A stretch of 64,000 nt of DNA, from positions 96,942-160,941 of the forward strand of contig JAROBA010000005.1 in NCBI GenBank assembly GCA_029432815.1. Direction: 5' to 3'. The position numbers and the translations under genes were made by a program. The notes below the pieces were generated by a model. The model saw only the letters and a list, made by a program, of their open reading frames with translations, had not been told where the DNA came from and made no database searches. The stretch comes from Pontiellaceae bacterium B1224 (GTDB lineage Bacteria > Verrucomicrobiota > Kiritimatiellia > Kiritimatiellales > Pontiellaceae). Below, piece after piece: positions 17,710-25,990 of this stretch (its first letter is position 1; each line of letters opens with the position of its first letter).

Positions 17710-18867
17710 CTATTTTGCCCGGGCGATGATCAACTTCGGGCGCAGCCCTGTGTCCGCATGCTCCTTCGACGCGATCTGAACCACACGCCCGTCATAATGA
17801 TAATCACCCGGCGTGTAGTAGCTGTTTTCATATTCATTCACATTATATCGGACCAACCGCACAACCACGAACGTGACATCCAGCGGCGCCCCATCTTCAG
17901 AAATGGATTTGATCGTATCGGTTACATCCAGATAGTTCTCAACATATTCCGACGAATGAAAAGAAACGGCACCGACGAACTCACCACAAAGGCCTAAACC
18001 TGTTACGGGACCATCGGTAAACCCGCGCGTAATGCCCCCATAGTTATACGGCAGCTTTTGGCTGACGTAACTCAGTTTGTTGCCCAGCCCCACCAAAGGT
18101 CCCTTTGACTGAGGTACCCCCAGCTTAAATATAAATATGCCGCCATCATCGCCCAATCCAGCGGGACCATGAACGGCTGAAACCTCCAGAATCTGAGCCA
18201 TACTGATTCCAAACAACAAATCTTCGGTATCAATCTGCCTGCGGTCAAAATTTCCACCCGTACTCGTGTTATATTCCGTAATCACCAGAGGAATGTCGGC
18301 ATTAGGATCGTTACGTGCGTTGGCAATACCTTTCCGGGCATTCAACATAATTTCTTCCGATCGGGCGGCATCTTCTCCATAGCGATGGTAATCATACATG
18401 CCATAGTTCCAGGGATTGGAATCGCTATGCTTCCCATAGATGTCCGTTTTAACTTTTTCCCAGGAAACACTCCCCCAGCCATGGGCGTCCTCCGATGGAT
18501 ACGGATGATCCCAATCAATGTAGAAGTTCGATGATTTTGTCTGCCTTAATGGATCCTTCCGAATCGCTTTCGACGCCATAGCAAAAGCAGCTGCAGAGGT
18601 GATGCCACGGTCATCCGCCAACGAAGAAAAAGAAGGTTTAAACCAGGTGCGATGTTCGGTAATTCCATACCAATTAAAATAATCATAGCCCGTCGTGAGT
18701 GCCGGATCGCCGCTGGCCCCCATTATTCTCGGGATGCGATAGCCATTCGGAGCTCCAAGAACGATCGAATATTCCTCCAGGGCAGCACCGGCCGAAGCCC
18801 ACCCCGCCATCACTACAACTATTCCTGGCACCCAACCGATCACCTTCAATACACTCTCTCTCCACAT
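17710..18867 (-). CDS. Shortened GH86-like (agarase/porphyranase-type) protein
   Basis: About 385 residues from ATG 18867; a GTG at 18894 would add nine. A hydrophobic leader (VIGWVPGIVVVMAGWASAGA) is present. Features recalling GH86 are FNWYGITEHRTWFKPSF, VKTDIYGKH, YDYHRYGEDAA, PLVITEYNTSTG (candidate catalytic Glu), IFIFKLGVPQ and KLPYNYGGITRG. The C-terminus (YDGRVVQIASKEH, LRPKLIIARAK) resembles the end of a carbohydrate-binding domain. GH86 enzymes are normally clearly longer. The section that should carry the acid/base glutamate (an NEP-like motif before the YHRYG strand) is not visible, and the C-terminal domain is only a fragment. I infer internal deletions in the coding frame; activity is doubtful. 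A bipartite promoter lies at 18908-18937. The assignment is by motif memory only. Confidence 0.55.
   Translation of the reverse strand: MWRESVLKVIGWVPGIVVVMAGWASAGAALEEYSIVLGAPNGYRIPRIMGASGDPALTTGYDYFNWYGITEHRTWFKPSFSSLADDRGITSAAAFAMASKAIRKDPLRQTKSSNFYIDWDHPYPSEDAHGWGSVSWEKVKTDIYGKHSDSNPWNYGMYDYHRYGEDAARSEEIMLNARKGIANARNDPNADIPLVITEYNTSTGGNFDRRQIDTEDLLFGISMAQILEVSAVHGPAGLGDDGGIFIFKLGVPQSKGPLVGLGNKLSYVSQKLPYNYGGITRGFTDGPVTGLGLCGEFVGAVSFHSSEYVENYLDVTDTIKSISEDGAPLDVTFVVVRLVRYNVNEYENSYYTPGDYHYDGRVVQIASKEHADTGLRPKLIIARAK
18407..18421. repeat. Dispersed palindrome, one mismatch
   Basis: TTCCAGGGATTGGAA, inside the GH86-like coding region (SNPWNYG). Confidence 0.6.
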
Positions 18868-18907
18868 CACTCTTGTACGAGGCCTTCGTGCCACGAATTC
18901 AATTACT

Positions 18908-18937
18908 CATAAACCGCGTGATGTAGAAATTGGGACA
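18908..18937 (-). promoter_or_regulatory. Bipartite promoter for the GH86-like/GH43 genes
   Basis: On the minus strand TGTCCCAAT is followed at the fixed distance by TTTATG, the weakest downstream box of the set. It lies 43-70 bp before the GH86-like start, depending on the start chosen. Confidence 0.55.
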
Positions 18938-19059
18938 ATGCGTCCATCTTTTTTTTATTCAGCAATGATTCGATAAAACACAGAGCCCTCGTTGGAGGTT
19001 TTGATCCTGATTTGAGAGCTCTCCTTTAACGATGGGATACCGAATTCAATAGTGATGGA

Positions 19060-19707
19060 TTACGGCTCGCCCAGATCTGAACGTAGACTTGTCGATGCTC
19101 CGACCTGTTCAGCAATCAGCTGATTCAGCGTTTGTTTTTCCAGCGTCACCGGCATATTCATCATTTGCTCTTGGATCGTTTCCTCCTGCAATGCATCCCG
19201 GCCCTGACTTTCGACATCCGCAAGAAACGTCTTCAGATGGTTCTGCATATTGGTCAGTTTATATTTGTAGAGCTGAGCGGGTGAATATGCCAACGGCCCA
19301 TAAAGAACGCGCCCCTCCGTCCTCCCTTTTGCCCGGGCCGCATTGATCTGCTCACAAACGTTTCCAAACCCAGGAAAAGGAAGTTGCTCGGCAAGCTCAT
19401 GCTTCAACGCCAAAACCTGAATCGCCTTGGATCGCCGGCAGGATTCCAGCGACCGTTCCATCAGTAGCTCCAAAGGTACTTCATCCTCATAATACTGTAG
19501 CCAGTTGTCTCCAGACAGATCTGCCTGATGCCGGGTCTTAAAATGAACCGCCACCAACGCCACCTGATCGCGAATATGAAAGGTGACCTCTTCGGCATAA
19601 ATCGGCACATCGCCAAAATGTGCCACGACGGTGTTCGGATCAACGGCAGCCGAAACGGTTGCTGATAGAAATAGAAATGCAACTATACGCATGATGAATG
19701 GTTTCAT
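19060..19707 (-). CDS. Secreted SurA/PpiC-N-like protein
   Basis: About 215 residues from the ATG at 19707, with GAGG upstream. A signal peptide (IMRIVAFLFLSATVSA) is followed by VVAHFGDVPIYAEEVTFHIRDQ, which resembles the start of periplasmic SurA/PpiC-type chaperones (a VAxVNGxxI-like strand, then a helix). The rest is mainly helical, with LMERSLESCRRSKAIQVLALKHEL. No parvulin isomerase domain is present; the protein ends after a second helical segment. A periplasmic folding helper for the large exported enzymes is possible, but this is inference. It starts 10 bp after the stop of the 19718-23041 gene and is probably co-translated with it. Confidence 0.6.
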   Translation of the reverse strand: MKPFIMRIVAFLFLSATVSAAVDPNTVVAHFGDVPIYAEEVTFHIRDQVALVAVHFKTRHQADLSGDNWLQYYEDEVPLELLMERSLESCRRSKAIQVLALKHELAEQLPFPGFGNVCEQINAARAKGRTEGRVLYGPLAYSPAQLYKYKLTNMQNHLKTFLADVESQGRDALQEETIQEQMMNMPVTLEKQTLNQLIAEQVGASTSLRSDLGEP

Positions 19708-19717
19708 ATGCGCCTCA

Positions 19718-22700
19718 TCAGGGTTGAACTTCGTGTGGTCCAATGTCTGTTCCTGAATCCGCCGGAACTGGGTTTCCCCAGAAATCGCGCGTCACACCGG
19801 CGATCGTCGCACCGGCATTTATACAGGGCGATCCAGCCTGCAGACAGTAGCCCCACAACCGTTCGGGATCACTCATATCGATTTTATACGCACCGGTCCC
19901 CGGGGCGGACAGCAACGGATCGTCGGTCACGGGGCTGGGGTCTGAACCCCAGGCGGGTATGCCGAAATAGGCATTATGGCTAAAATCCGTATTCACGCCG
20001 GCCCCCACCCCCGATCCGAAATAGCCGCCGTTTTCAAAGTAGAAAATGTTGTTTATAAAATCGGTGTTATGAGGCGTGCGGTTTTCTGCAATCAGCTGGG
20101 CATCTGTGATGTGCGGCCCGGCATAGTAGATATTGTTATAGATCTGTACATCCTCACATTCAGTAGCGGAATTAAACCCAAAGAAACAGAAGCCATGCTG
20201 GTCGTTCTGGGAAATATTATAGCGGACAGCCACGCCCTTATTCCATCGCTTCATAAGCCCGATGCACCACATGTTGTCGTGACTGTAGTTGTACTGATAG
20301 GTCGTATCACGCGCGTTATAATCCGCGTCAAATCCACCGCGGTCAGCCCCATCGTAGCCGACGTTTCCATACGCTTCGTTGTGCTGCGCCGTGAAGCCGA
20401 CGGTATGAAAATTAAACAGGCTATGCCCCTTGTTGGCGCGACTGCTGTTCGCCAGAACATTGTATTCGGCCAGCGCATTCACGCTCATACGGATAATCAT
20501 GTTATTGCGATCGGTGTCATTGATAAAATTATGCGCCACATACACCCCGGTCCAAAGATAATTGGTATTCCCGGTAGCGACACTGACAAAACTGGAGTCA
20601 AACCCGAGTCCGACGCCTCCCGTTTTTTCAATGGTATTTCCGACAATCTGAAGATCATTGATCATTGTATCGCGGTCGCCATAGGTATGCACATGGATGC
20701 CGCCGTGGCGTTTGGCGATATCGGGATCAGAATCCAGCGTCGTTCCATTCACATCATGCACATAACAGTTTTTAATGTAGATGTGATCCATCACGGCCTC
20801 CGGCCGGTCGTCATCCGTTTCGATATAGATGCCCTTGAGCTTCCCTTGATGATCGTCCGAACCATCCGTGTTGGTTACCTCGATGTTATGGACTTCCCAA
20901 TGCTCCACATTATACAGATGAATCGCCGAGACCGAATCCCCCAGCGCATTGATAATCGGCATCGGACCGGTTCCATAATTTCCGATCACAATCGGGCGCC
21001 CCGGGATACCGCTGCCCTGCGGAGCAAACATACCGCTGAAAATGGCTCCGCGCTTGAATAAAATCTGATCGCCGGGCGAGAAGGTAAAGCTCTTGTAGGT
21101 GTTAAAGTCCGCCTGATTATCAATGTGATAAACCGTTCCCGTTGTATTTTCCGTGACACTCAACTCAACAAACAAGTGCTCAACATCATCCGTGGACTCA
21201 ACCGCTTTTATCATCCCGCTGTTGCGGCTCGCATGCTCGCGTGACACGGAATCAACAACAACGGGCACTCCATCCACAAGGTTGGTTAAAAACTGCACGT
21301 CATATTGCAGATACGGATCATCGTTGCGCAGCGCGGTTAAATAGCTGACCTCATCGCTTTCCGTATCGACTTCAAAAGCCGGGATTCCGGGCGCGAGCAA
21401 ATGACCGGAATCCGACAGGACAACGGGTTCAGCATCCGCAAGGGTCGGATTCATCAGCCAAATATACTCCGACGAATTGGGAACCCCGTCTCCATCGGGA
21501 TCCGCATCCCGATCCGCATCTGCCCCCTCGAGCATATAGTCCGACACAAACTGCTCGTACGAAGCCAGGCCGCTGAGGGCCGTTCCATTCGTGGGAGCGC
21601 CGGCAGTCGTCGGCAGACCGACAGTGATGTACAGGGTCGTCGTATCGGCACCGGTCACTCCATCATCAGCCTTTACGGTCCAGCTGCTCACGCCAATATC
21701 ACTGGAGCTCGGACTACCGGAAAGCGTTCCGTCGGTCGCGATGGTCAGCCAGTCCGACCCCGGTCCGGAAAAGCTTCCGGGAACCTTGGTAAAGGTGATC
21801 GGATCAAAATCAGGATCCGATGCATGATCGTTCAAATCTCCATGATAGTTTTGGGATACTACCCCATCTGTAACGGGAAGCGGATTCGAGGTCCAGACCG
21901 GCGGAGCAGGCGGTGCCTGTTCCGCACCCGAAAGCACCAGCAAAGCATCGCGGGCATCAACCTTCAGCACATCATCTTGATAAAAGGCCCCACCGGCATA
22001 AAAATCGCCCACGGCGGATCCGGATCGTCTCCACTTGAAGTTGCCCGTGGCGGAAAGATCGGAGGTATCAAAATAAACGGCATAATGGGCTCCCGTATTC
22101 AGACTCAACGAAGTGGCCAATGCGATCGATAGAAGGTCGGTACCGCTGGACGCCGGCACTTCAAACGTTTCTGACAGCAGTGTGGTTCCGGGGATCGAAA
22201 TCGGCTCGGCCTCGGGATCTGCAACTTCAAAAATATGCAGCGTCACCGTGGCTTCGGATGCCGCCTCATAAACAAGATGGATGGCATCCACCTCGGACGG
22301 CACTGTGGGACTCACCGTCTGGGCCATGTTGGATGTTGCGGCCTGACTAAAGGCTCCGTCAACCGTTGTTCCTACGCGCAACACCGCATTTGACAGCGTA
22401 TCAAACGTGGAATCATCACCGACCGTAATCGCTACCGGCGCTATGGCTCCGGAAAGAGCAAGCAAGGCGTCACGAGTGCCACCGGAAACCATTTTGATGG
22501 AGCCATCTTGATAAAAAGATCCTCCGGCATAAAAATCGCCGGCCCCCGACGATCGACGCCATTCAAAGATGCCCGATGCAGAGGCATCGGATGTATCCAG
22601 ATAGATTGCATAGCCGGTTCCTGCATCCAGCTCCAGCGGGCTGTCCAACGCGATCGACAGAAGATTCTCTGCACCGGATGCCGGCACCTCGAACGTTTCT

Positions 22701-23041
22701 GTCACCAGCGTAGTTCCAGGGACCGCAATTCCGCCGGACTGAGGATCAGCCACTTCAAAGATATGCAGTGTAAGGGTGGCGGCAGATGCGGACGAATAAA
22801 CGAGATTCACCGCATCAATACTGACATATTCATCCGGCGAAATCGTTTGAGCCATATTGAGCGATGTCTTCTGACTATAGCCCCCCTCGGCCGTCGTTCC
22901 CACGCGCACAGCAATATTCGGCAAGCTATCAAACGCCGAGTCATTATCCGTGGAAATCGTTACGGCCGCCTGAAGCGAACCGCAGGCCAGCAACCAGGAC
23001 AGCAGGACAAATATAAAAGGCTTACCGTTTTTTTTCAGCAT
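19718..23041 (-). CDS. Large secreted beta-helix protein with two N-terminal beta domains
   Basis: A 1107-residue exported protein. A signal peptide (FVLLSWLLACGSLQA) is followed by two tandem copies (about 25-200 and 200-375) of the beta domain that also forms the PEP-CTERM protein at 5006-5686 (LTLHIFEV, FEWRRSSG, DFYAGGSFYQD). Residues about 380-480 look like a cadherin/Ig-like domain (WTSNPLPVTDGVVSQNYHG). A DPDGDGVPNSSEY type-3-like stretch follows. Residues about 640-1095 are a right-handed parallel beta-helix closely related to the N-terminal half of the 25991-28516 protein (GDQILFKRGAIFSG, EVHNIEVTNTDG, RGGFDADYNARDT, YNYSHDN). It ends INAGATIAGVTRDFWGNPV and IGPHEVQP, a common end of such helices. 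A polysaccharide lyase or hydrolase role is plausible, but the catalytic residues were not identified. Confidence 0.85.
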   Translation of the reverse strand: MLKKNGKPFIFVLLSWLLACGSLQAAVTISTDNDSAFDSLPNIAVRVGTTAEGGYSQKTSLNMAQTISPDEYVSIDAVNLVYSSASAATLTLHIFEVADPQSGGIAVPGTTLVTETFEVPASGAENLLSIALDSPLELDAGTGYAIYLDTSDASASGIFEWRRSSGAGDFYAGGSFYQDGSIKMVSGGTRDALLALSGAIAPVAITVGDDSTFDTLSNAVLRVGTTVDGAFSQAATSNMAQTVSPTVPSEVDAIHLVYEAASEATVTLHIFEVADPEAEPISIPGTTLLSETFEVPASSGTDLLSIALATSLSLNTGAHYAVYFDTSDLSATGNFKWRRSGSAVGDFYAGGAFYQDDVLKVDARDALLVLSGAEQAPPAPPVWTSNPLPVTDGVVSQNYHGDLNDHASDPDFDPITFTKVPGSFSGPGSDWLTIATDGTLSGSPSSSDIGVSSWTVKADDGVTGADTTTLYITVGLPTTAGAPTNGTALSGLASYEQFVSDYMLEGADADRDADPDGDGVPNSSEYIWLMNPTLADAEPVVLSDSGHLLAPGIPAFEVDTESDEVSYLTALRNDDPYLQYDVQFLTNLVDGVPVVVDSVSREHASRNSGMIKAVESTDDVEHLFVELSVTENTTGTVYHIDNQADFNTYKSFTFSPGDQILFKRGAIFSGMFAPQGSGIPGRPIVIGNYGTGPMPIINALGDSVSAIHLYNVEHWEVHNIEVTNTDGSDDHQGKLKGIYIETDDDRPEAVMDHIYIKNCYVHDVNGTTLDSDPDIAKRHGGIHVHTYGDRDTMINDLQIVGNTIEKTGGVGLGFDSSFVSVATGNTNYLWTGVYVAHNFINDTDRNNMIIRMSVNALAEYNVLANSSRANKGHSLFNFHTVGFTAQHNEAYGNVGYDGADRGGFDADYNARDTTYQYNYSHDNMWCIGLMKRWNKGVAVRYNISQNDQHGFCFFGFNSATECEDVQIYNNIYYAGPHITDAQLIAENRTPHNTDFINNIFYFENGGYFGSGVGAGVNTDFSHNAYFGIPAWGSDPSPVTDDPLLSAPGTGAYKIDMSDPERLWGYCLQAGSPCINAGATIAGVTRDFWGNPVPADSGTDIGPHEVQP

Positions 23042-23091
23042 GTTGAGATGCCCCTTCTTTGGTGATAATTAAACGTTAACACGTATGATGA

Positions 23092-23453
23092 CTATTCTGC
23101 CGAAACGTTGAGTTGCATGAACTGCTGCGCCTCAACATCGGTCGGAACCCTGTTGGTTACTATCTCGTACTTTGCATCAAAAGGCGAGCTCCCTGCCTCT
23201 TCGGTGACATGGGTGATCGATGAGGAAATGAGATTGGTGGTTGCTCCAACCCTATAGGCGAGTTCAAGCGCATTGTGGTCAGCGTCAGTCCATCCACCGT
23301 CGATACGGCATTTGAGCATGCAACGTTATCCAGGTCGGACCCGTTGTTGAAATCAAAAACCACAGCTGCCTGCGTAGCCTGAACGACCAACATACCCCCC
23401 GCAACCAATGCGGCGGGCAGATAAATTGTTATGTTGTCTAGTAACAGTCTCAT
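23092..23453 (-). pseudogene. Collapsed module gene (signal peptide joined to end of C-terminal module)
   Basis: The 5' part (from the ATG at 23453) encodes a signal peptide (LPAALVAGGMLVVQATQA) and the first strand of the recurrent beta domain (AVVFDFNNGSDLDNVA, VDGLTLTT). Near 23265-23290 the text switches, with a frame change, into the last 65 residues of the C-terminal module (DADHNALELAYRVGATTNL, YEIVTNRVPT, AQQFMQLNVSAE). About 250 residues that should lie between are gone. The result is two short overlapping frames, neither a full protein. A large internal deletion in a formerly normal module protein is the simplest explanation. Confidence 0.8.
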
Positions 23454-23525
23454 ACGTATTGATACTTTGCACCAAGCATGATTGGGCACTTCGATGAGTA
23501 TAAAAACCGTCTGATGTTATGCAAA

Positions 23526-25196
23526 CTACTCTATACTCATCAGCGCATCTGCATAACGACGTCCCAGCTCGCGCTGGCTGGCGGAATCGAAATGAGTGCC
23601 GTCCTGCGTGGTCAGACCCTCAGTGGTTGCGACCGCTGTGTTTGGCAAGAGAGTTGGCAATAGGATGATGTAGTCGTTGATCGGACGCTCTTTCACTTCG
23701 GGGGTCACATCGTCCTGTTCCAGCTGTCCGGCAACAAACGGCAGATCAGGGTCGCCCAGTTCTGTCCGCAGGTCTGTAATCATCGTCGTCAGCGTGCCCA
23801 TGTAGGTGTTGGTCTGGCTACTGTTGCTTTCACCCTGATGCCAGAGAATACCCGCCAGTCGTCCGCCATCTTCCACTGCTGCCAGCGCACGACTCACCGC
23901 TTCCTCATAGTAGTGGTCTCCTTTTTCCCAATCGTTGATATTGGTGCCACCCCGTGCATTCACTACCAAACCAATGTTGATGTCCGGGCGCACCTCGTGC
24001 ATCCGCAAGGCAAAGCCATAGCCCGGATTCAACTGCTGCATTTCGAGATCCTTACGAATGGTGGAATATTGGTTCAGCGGATTGGTGGCCGGCTCCCACT
24101 CTTCGCTGAAATTAAAGAGCTCACAACCTTCAATCTCCCCCATATCTCCGGCTTCCATGGGTCCGCGCCCCGCCATATTGGACTGCCCAATCAACAGATA
24201 GATTTCGCGTTTCTCAACACCCACCTTAACAAAAGCCGACGTGGCCCCAGTCACAGCAGCGGTGACGGAGGTCTGAGTTTCCAATCCCTGGATATTATTT
24301 TTTACCGTTTTCCAATCTTTGGAAAGGTCGGATAAATTTGTGCTGACCACGATGCTGTAGCATTTTCCAGTGACCGACTGCCACGATACGACCTGATTGG
24401 TATCCGACGTTCCAACAGAATCCACGATTAACACGGAGGTGGCATTCGTGGGCACCGTACCTGCCAGATATTCCTCTCCAGCCGTCAACTTATCCCCATC
24501 GGTATCGCTGCTTTCTGCGAGCAGATAATCTTCGGTCGTTTCCAACCCTTGGAAATAAAGGTCCAGCCAAGCATAGGGCGTTCCGCTTGCCGTTTCGGTC
24601 AAAATTACGGCATTGGTCACTGCATCCACCGTTAAACTCGATATCCGGAAATCGTGGCTTTCAACTTCCGTTGACTCTGCAGAGGTATTCGCGAAGGTGA
24701 TCAGCGTTCCGGCTGAAACAAACGTATTGCTCAGGCTGTAAACATCAGCTGATCCACCATCGTCATTGAGGACCATCGTTGAAAAGGCGGGGGAAGAAAT
24801 TGTCATCACCGAATTTATGTCCAGACTGGCCAGATCAATTTCCGACAGATAGACGTCTGCGTCGAAAAAAAAGACCCACGCCTCCCCCGGATCAAAATCC
24901 CGCGCATCATTCCCCGCATTCGGCGGTGTAGTTTTGGAATTAACGCCTAAATTACCGGCTGATATAATGTTGGTCCTATGGACGACCCCTGTGGAAGCAA
25001 GCGAACCATCCCAGCCTACAATCTCAACCGTCGTAATCGTGACCCCGTTCGTCGTCATGGTTGCATTGATTCCCGCATTGTCCAGGCCGGTTCCATTCTC
25101 AAATTCATAGGTGACGACTACGGCGTCTGCATTCAACCCGCATAAAAACGCACCCAGCAGCGCCAAGGCCCCATTTTTCAACTTTAAATTCAACAT
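23526..25196 (-). CDS. Secreted SASA/CE6-type carbohydrate esterase with recurrent beta domain
   Basis: About 556 residues from ATG 25196, preceded by GAGGAG; an ATG at 25253 overlaps the upstream gene and is less likely. A signal peptide (GALALLGAFLCGLNADA) is followed by the recurrent beta domain (about 25-195; YEFENGTGLDN, EIVGWDGSLAS, FDPGEAWVFFFDADVYL). A linker domain follows with TDGDKLTAGEEYLAGT and YSIVVSTNLS. The catalytic part (about 325-556) is an SGNH esterase of the sialate-O-acetylesterase/CE6 type: IGQSNMAGRG carries the nucleophile serine, GILWHQGES the oxyanion/helper residues and DGTHFD the Asp-His pair. It would remove acetyl groups from polysaccharides outside the cytoplasm. 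The recurrent domain is very close to the stand-alone copy encoded just upstream. Two perfect palindrome copies lie in the linker region. Confidence 0.88.
   Translation of the reverse strand: MLNLKLKNGALALLGAFLCGLNADAVVVTYEFENGTGLDNAGINATMTTNGVTITTVEIVGWDGSLASTGVVHRTNIISAGNLGVNSKTTPPNAGNDARDFDPGEAWVFFFDADVYLSEIDLASLDINSVMTISSPAFSTMVLNDDGGSADVYSLSNTFVSAGTLITFANTSAESTEVESHDFRISSLTVDAVTNAVILTETASGTPYAWLDLYFQGLETTEDYLLAESSDTDGDKLTAGEEYLAGTVPTNATSVLIVDSVGTSDTNQVVSWQSVTGKCYSIVVSTNLSDLSKDWKTVKNNIQGLETQTSVTAAVTGATSAFVKVGVEKREIYLLIGQSNMAGRGPMEAGDMGEIEGCELFNFSEEWEPATNPLNQYSTIRKDLEMQQLNPGYGFALRMHEVRPDINIGLVVNARGGTNINDWEKGDHYYEEAVSRALAAVEDGGRLAGILWHQGESNSSQTNTYMGTLTTMITDLRTELGDPDLPFVAGQLEQDDVTPEVKERPINDYIILLPTLLPNTAVATTEGLTTQDGTHFDSASQRELGRRYADALMSIE
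24310..24324. repeat. Dispersed palindrome, perfect copy
   Basis: TTCCAATCTTTGGAA, inside the esterase gene (encodes SKDWKT). A weaker copy, TTCCAATCCCTGGAT, lies at 24279-24293. Confidence 0.85.
24540..24554. repeat. Dispersed palindrome, perfect copy
   Basis: TTCCAACCCTTGGAA, inside the esterase gene (encodes YFQGLE). Confidence 0.85.
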
Positions 25197-25233
25197 CACA
25201 CTCCTCGAATCATTCTCATGCTTTTTCCTGATA

Positions 25234-25884
25234 TCATTGTGCAATAATACCAAGCGTTTCCGATTCTGCTGCGGTAACCACTCCCACTCTCAGGCTCGTG
25301 ATGCGGAAATCATGACTTTCATTAGCCGTCGATTCTGCTGAGGTGTTCGTAATTGTGATCGGTGTTCCGGCTGAAACCATCGTCTTTCCAAGGCTGTAAA
25401 CATCCGCTCTTCCGCCGTCGTCGCTGATAACTAACGCAGGGAATCCTGGGGATGAAATTGTCAATTCTGAATTAACGTCCAGACTGGCCAGGTCCACCGC
25501 CAACAGGTAGATATCCGCGTCGAAGAAAAAAGTCCACGCTTCGCCCGGATCGAAGTCCCGTGCATCGTTACCTGCATTCGGCGGAATCGTTTTAGAATTA
25601 ATGCCCAGACCATTCGCATTCCCAACGATATTCATTTTATTTACTATCCCCGTAGAGGCGAGCGTTCCATCCCAACCGACAATTTCAGCGGTCGTAATCG
25701 TCAGTCCATTCGTGGTCATCCTGGCATTGATCCCGGTGTTATCCAGATCGCTTCCATCCCCAAATTCATAGACCACTTCGGTTGCTGCAGCACTCATTCC
25801 GCAGAGAAGCGTCCCCATCAGCACCCAGTCGCTAACCTTCAACCTTAATTTTTCCAATGTTTGAATCATAACCTGATGTCTCAT
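25234..25884 (-). CDS. Stand-alone secreted recurrent beta domain
   Basis: A 216-residue protein consisting of a signal peptide (WVLMGTLLCGMSAAA) and one recurrent beta domain, with almost nothing else. The domain runs from EVVYEFGDGSDLDN through AEIVGWDGTLAS, LGINSKTIPPNAG, FDPGEAWTFFFDADIYL and DFRITSLRVG. It closely resembles the N-terminal domain of the esterase encoded 37 bp downstream, so the pair probably arose by duplication; the shorter gene may have lost a catalytic part. Because it appears intact, it best shows the boundaries of the domain (about 25-205). Start at 25884; an ATG at 25869 is an alternative. Role unknown; a soluble or surface binding protein is possible. Confidence 0.8.
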   Translation of the reverse strand: MRHQVMIQTLEKLRLKVSDWVLMGTLLCGMSAAATEVVYEFGDGSDLDNTGINARMTTNGLTITTAEIVGWDGTLASTGIVNKMNIVGNANGLGINSKTIPPNAGNDARDFDPGEAWTFFFDADIYLLAVDLASLDVNSELTISSPGFPALVISDDGGRADVYSLGKTMVSAGTPITITNTSAESTANESHDFRITSLRVGVVTAAESETLGIIAQ

Positions 25885-25990
25885 TTTTATTTAAAACCAA
25901 TTGCCCATTTCCAATATGACCGCATTATTTATGACCATAGGATTCGAGGTTGGCCCCGTACTGCTGACATTTTAAGAATTCAATTCGATG

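Noticed and set aside
19976..21061. Long plus-strand open frame (361 codons)
   Set aside because: It lies entirely opposite the well-supported beta-helix coding region of 19718-23041 and its text is low in recognisable motifs; it is a shadow of that gene.
25935..25965. Weak bipartite-promoter-like match (TTATGA on the plus strand) before the stand-alone domain gene
   Set aside because: The TGTCCYAAT box matches at only about five of nine positions and the spacing is off by one, so it was not counted.
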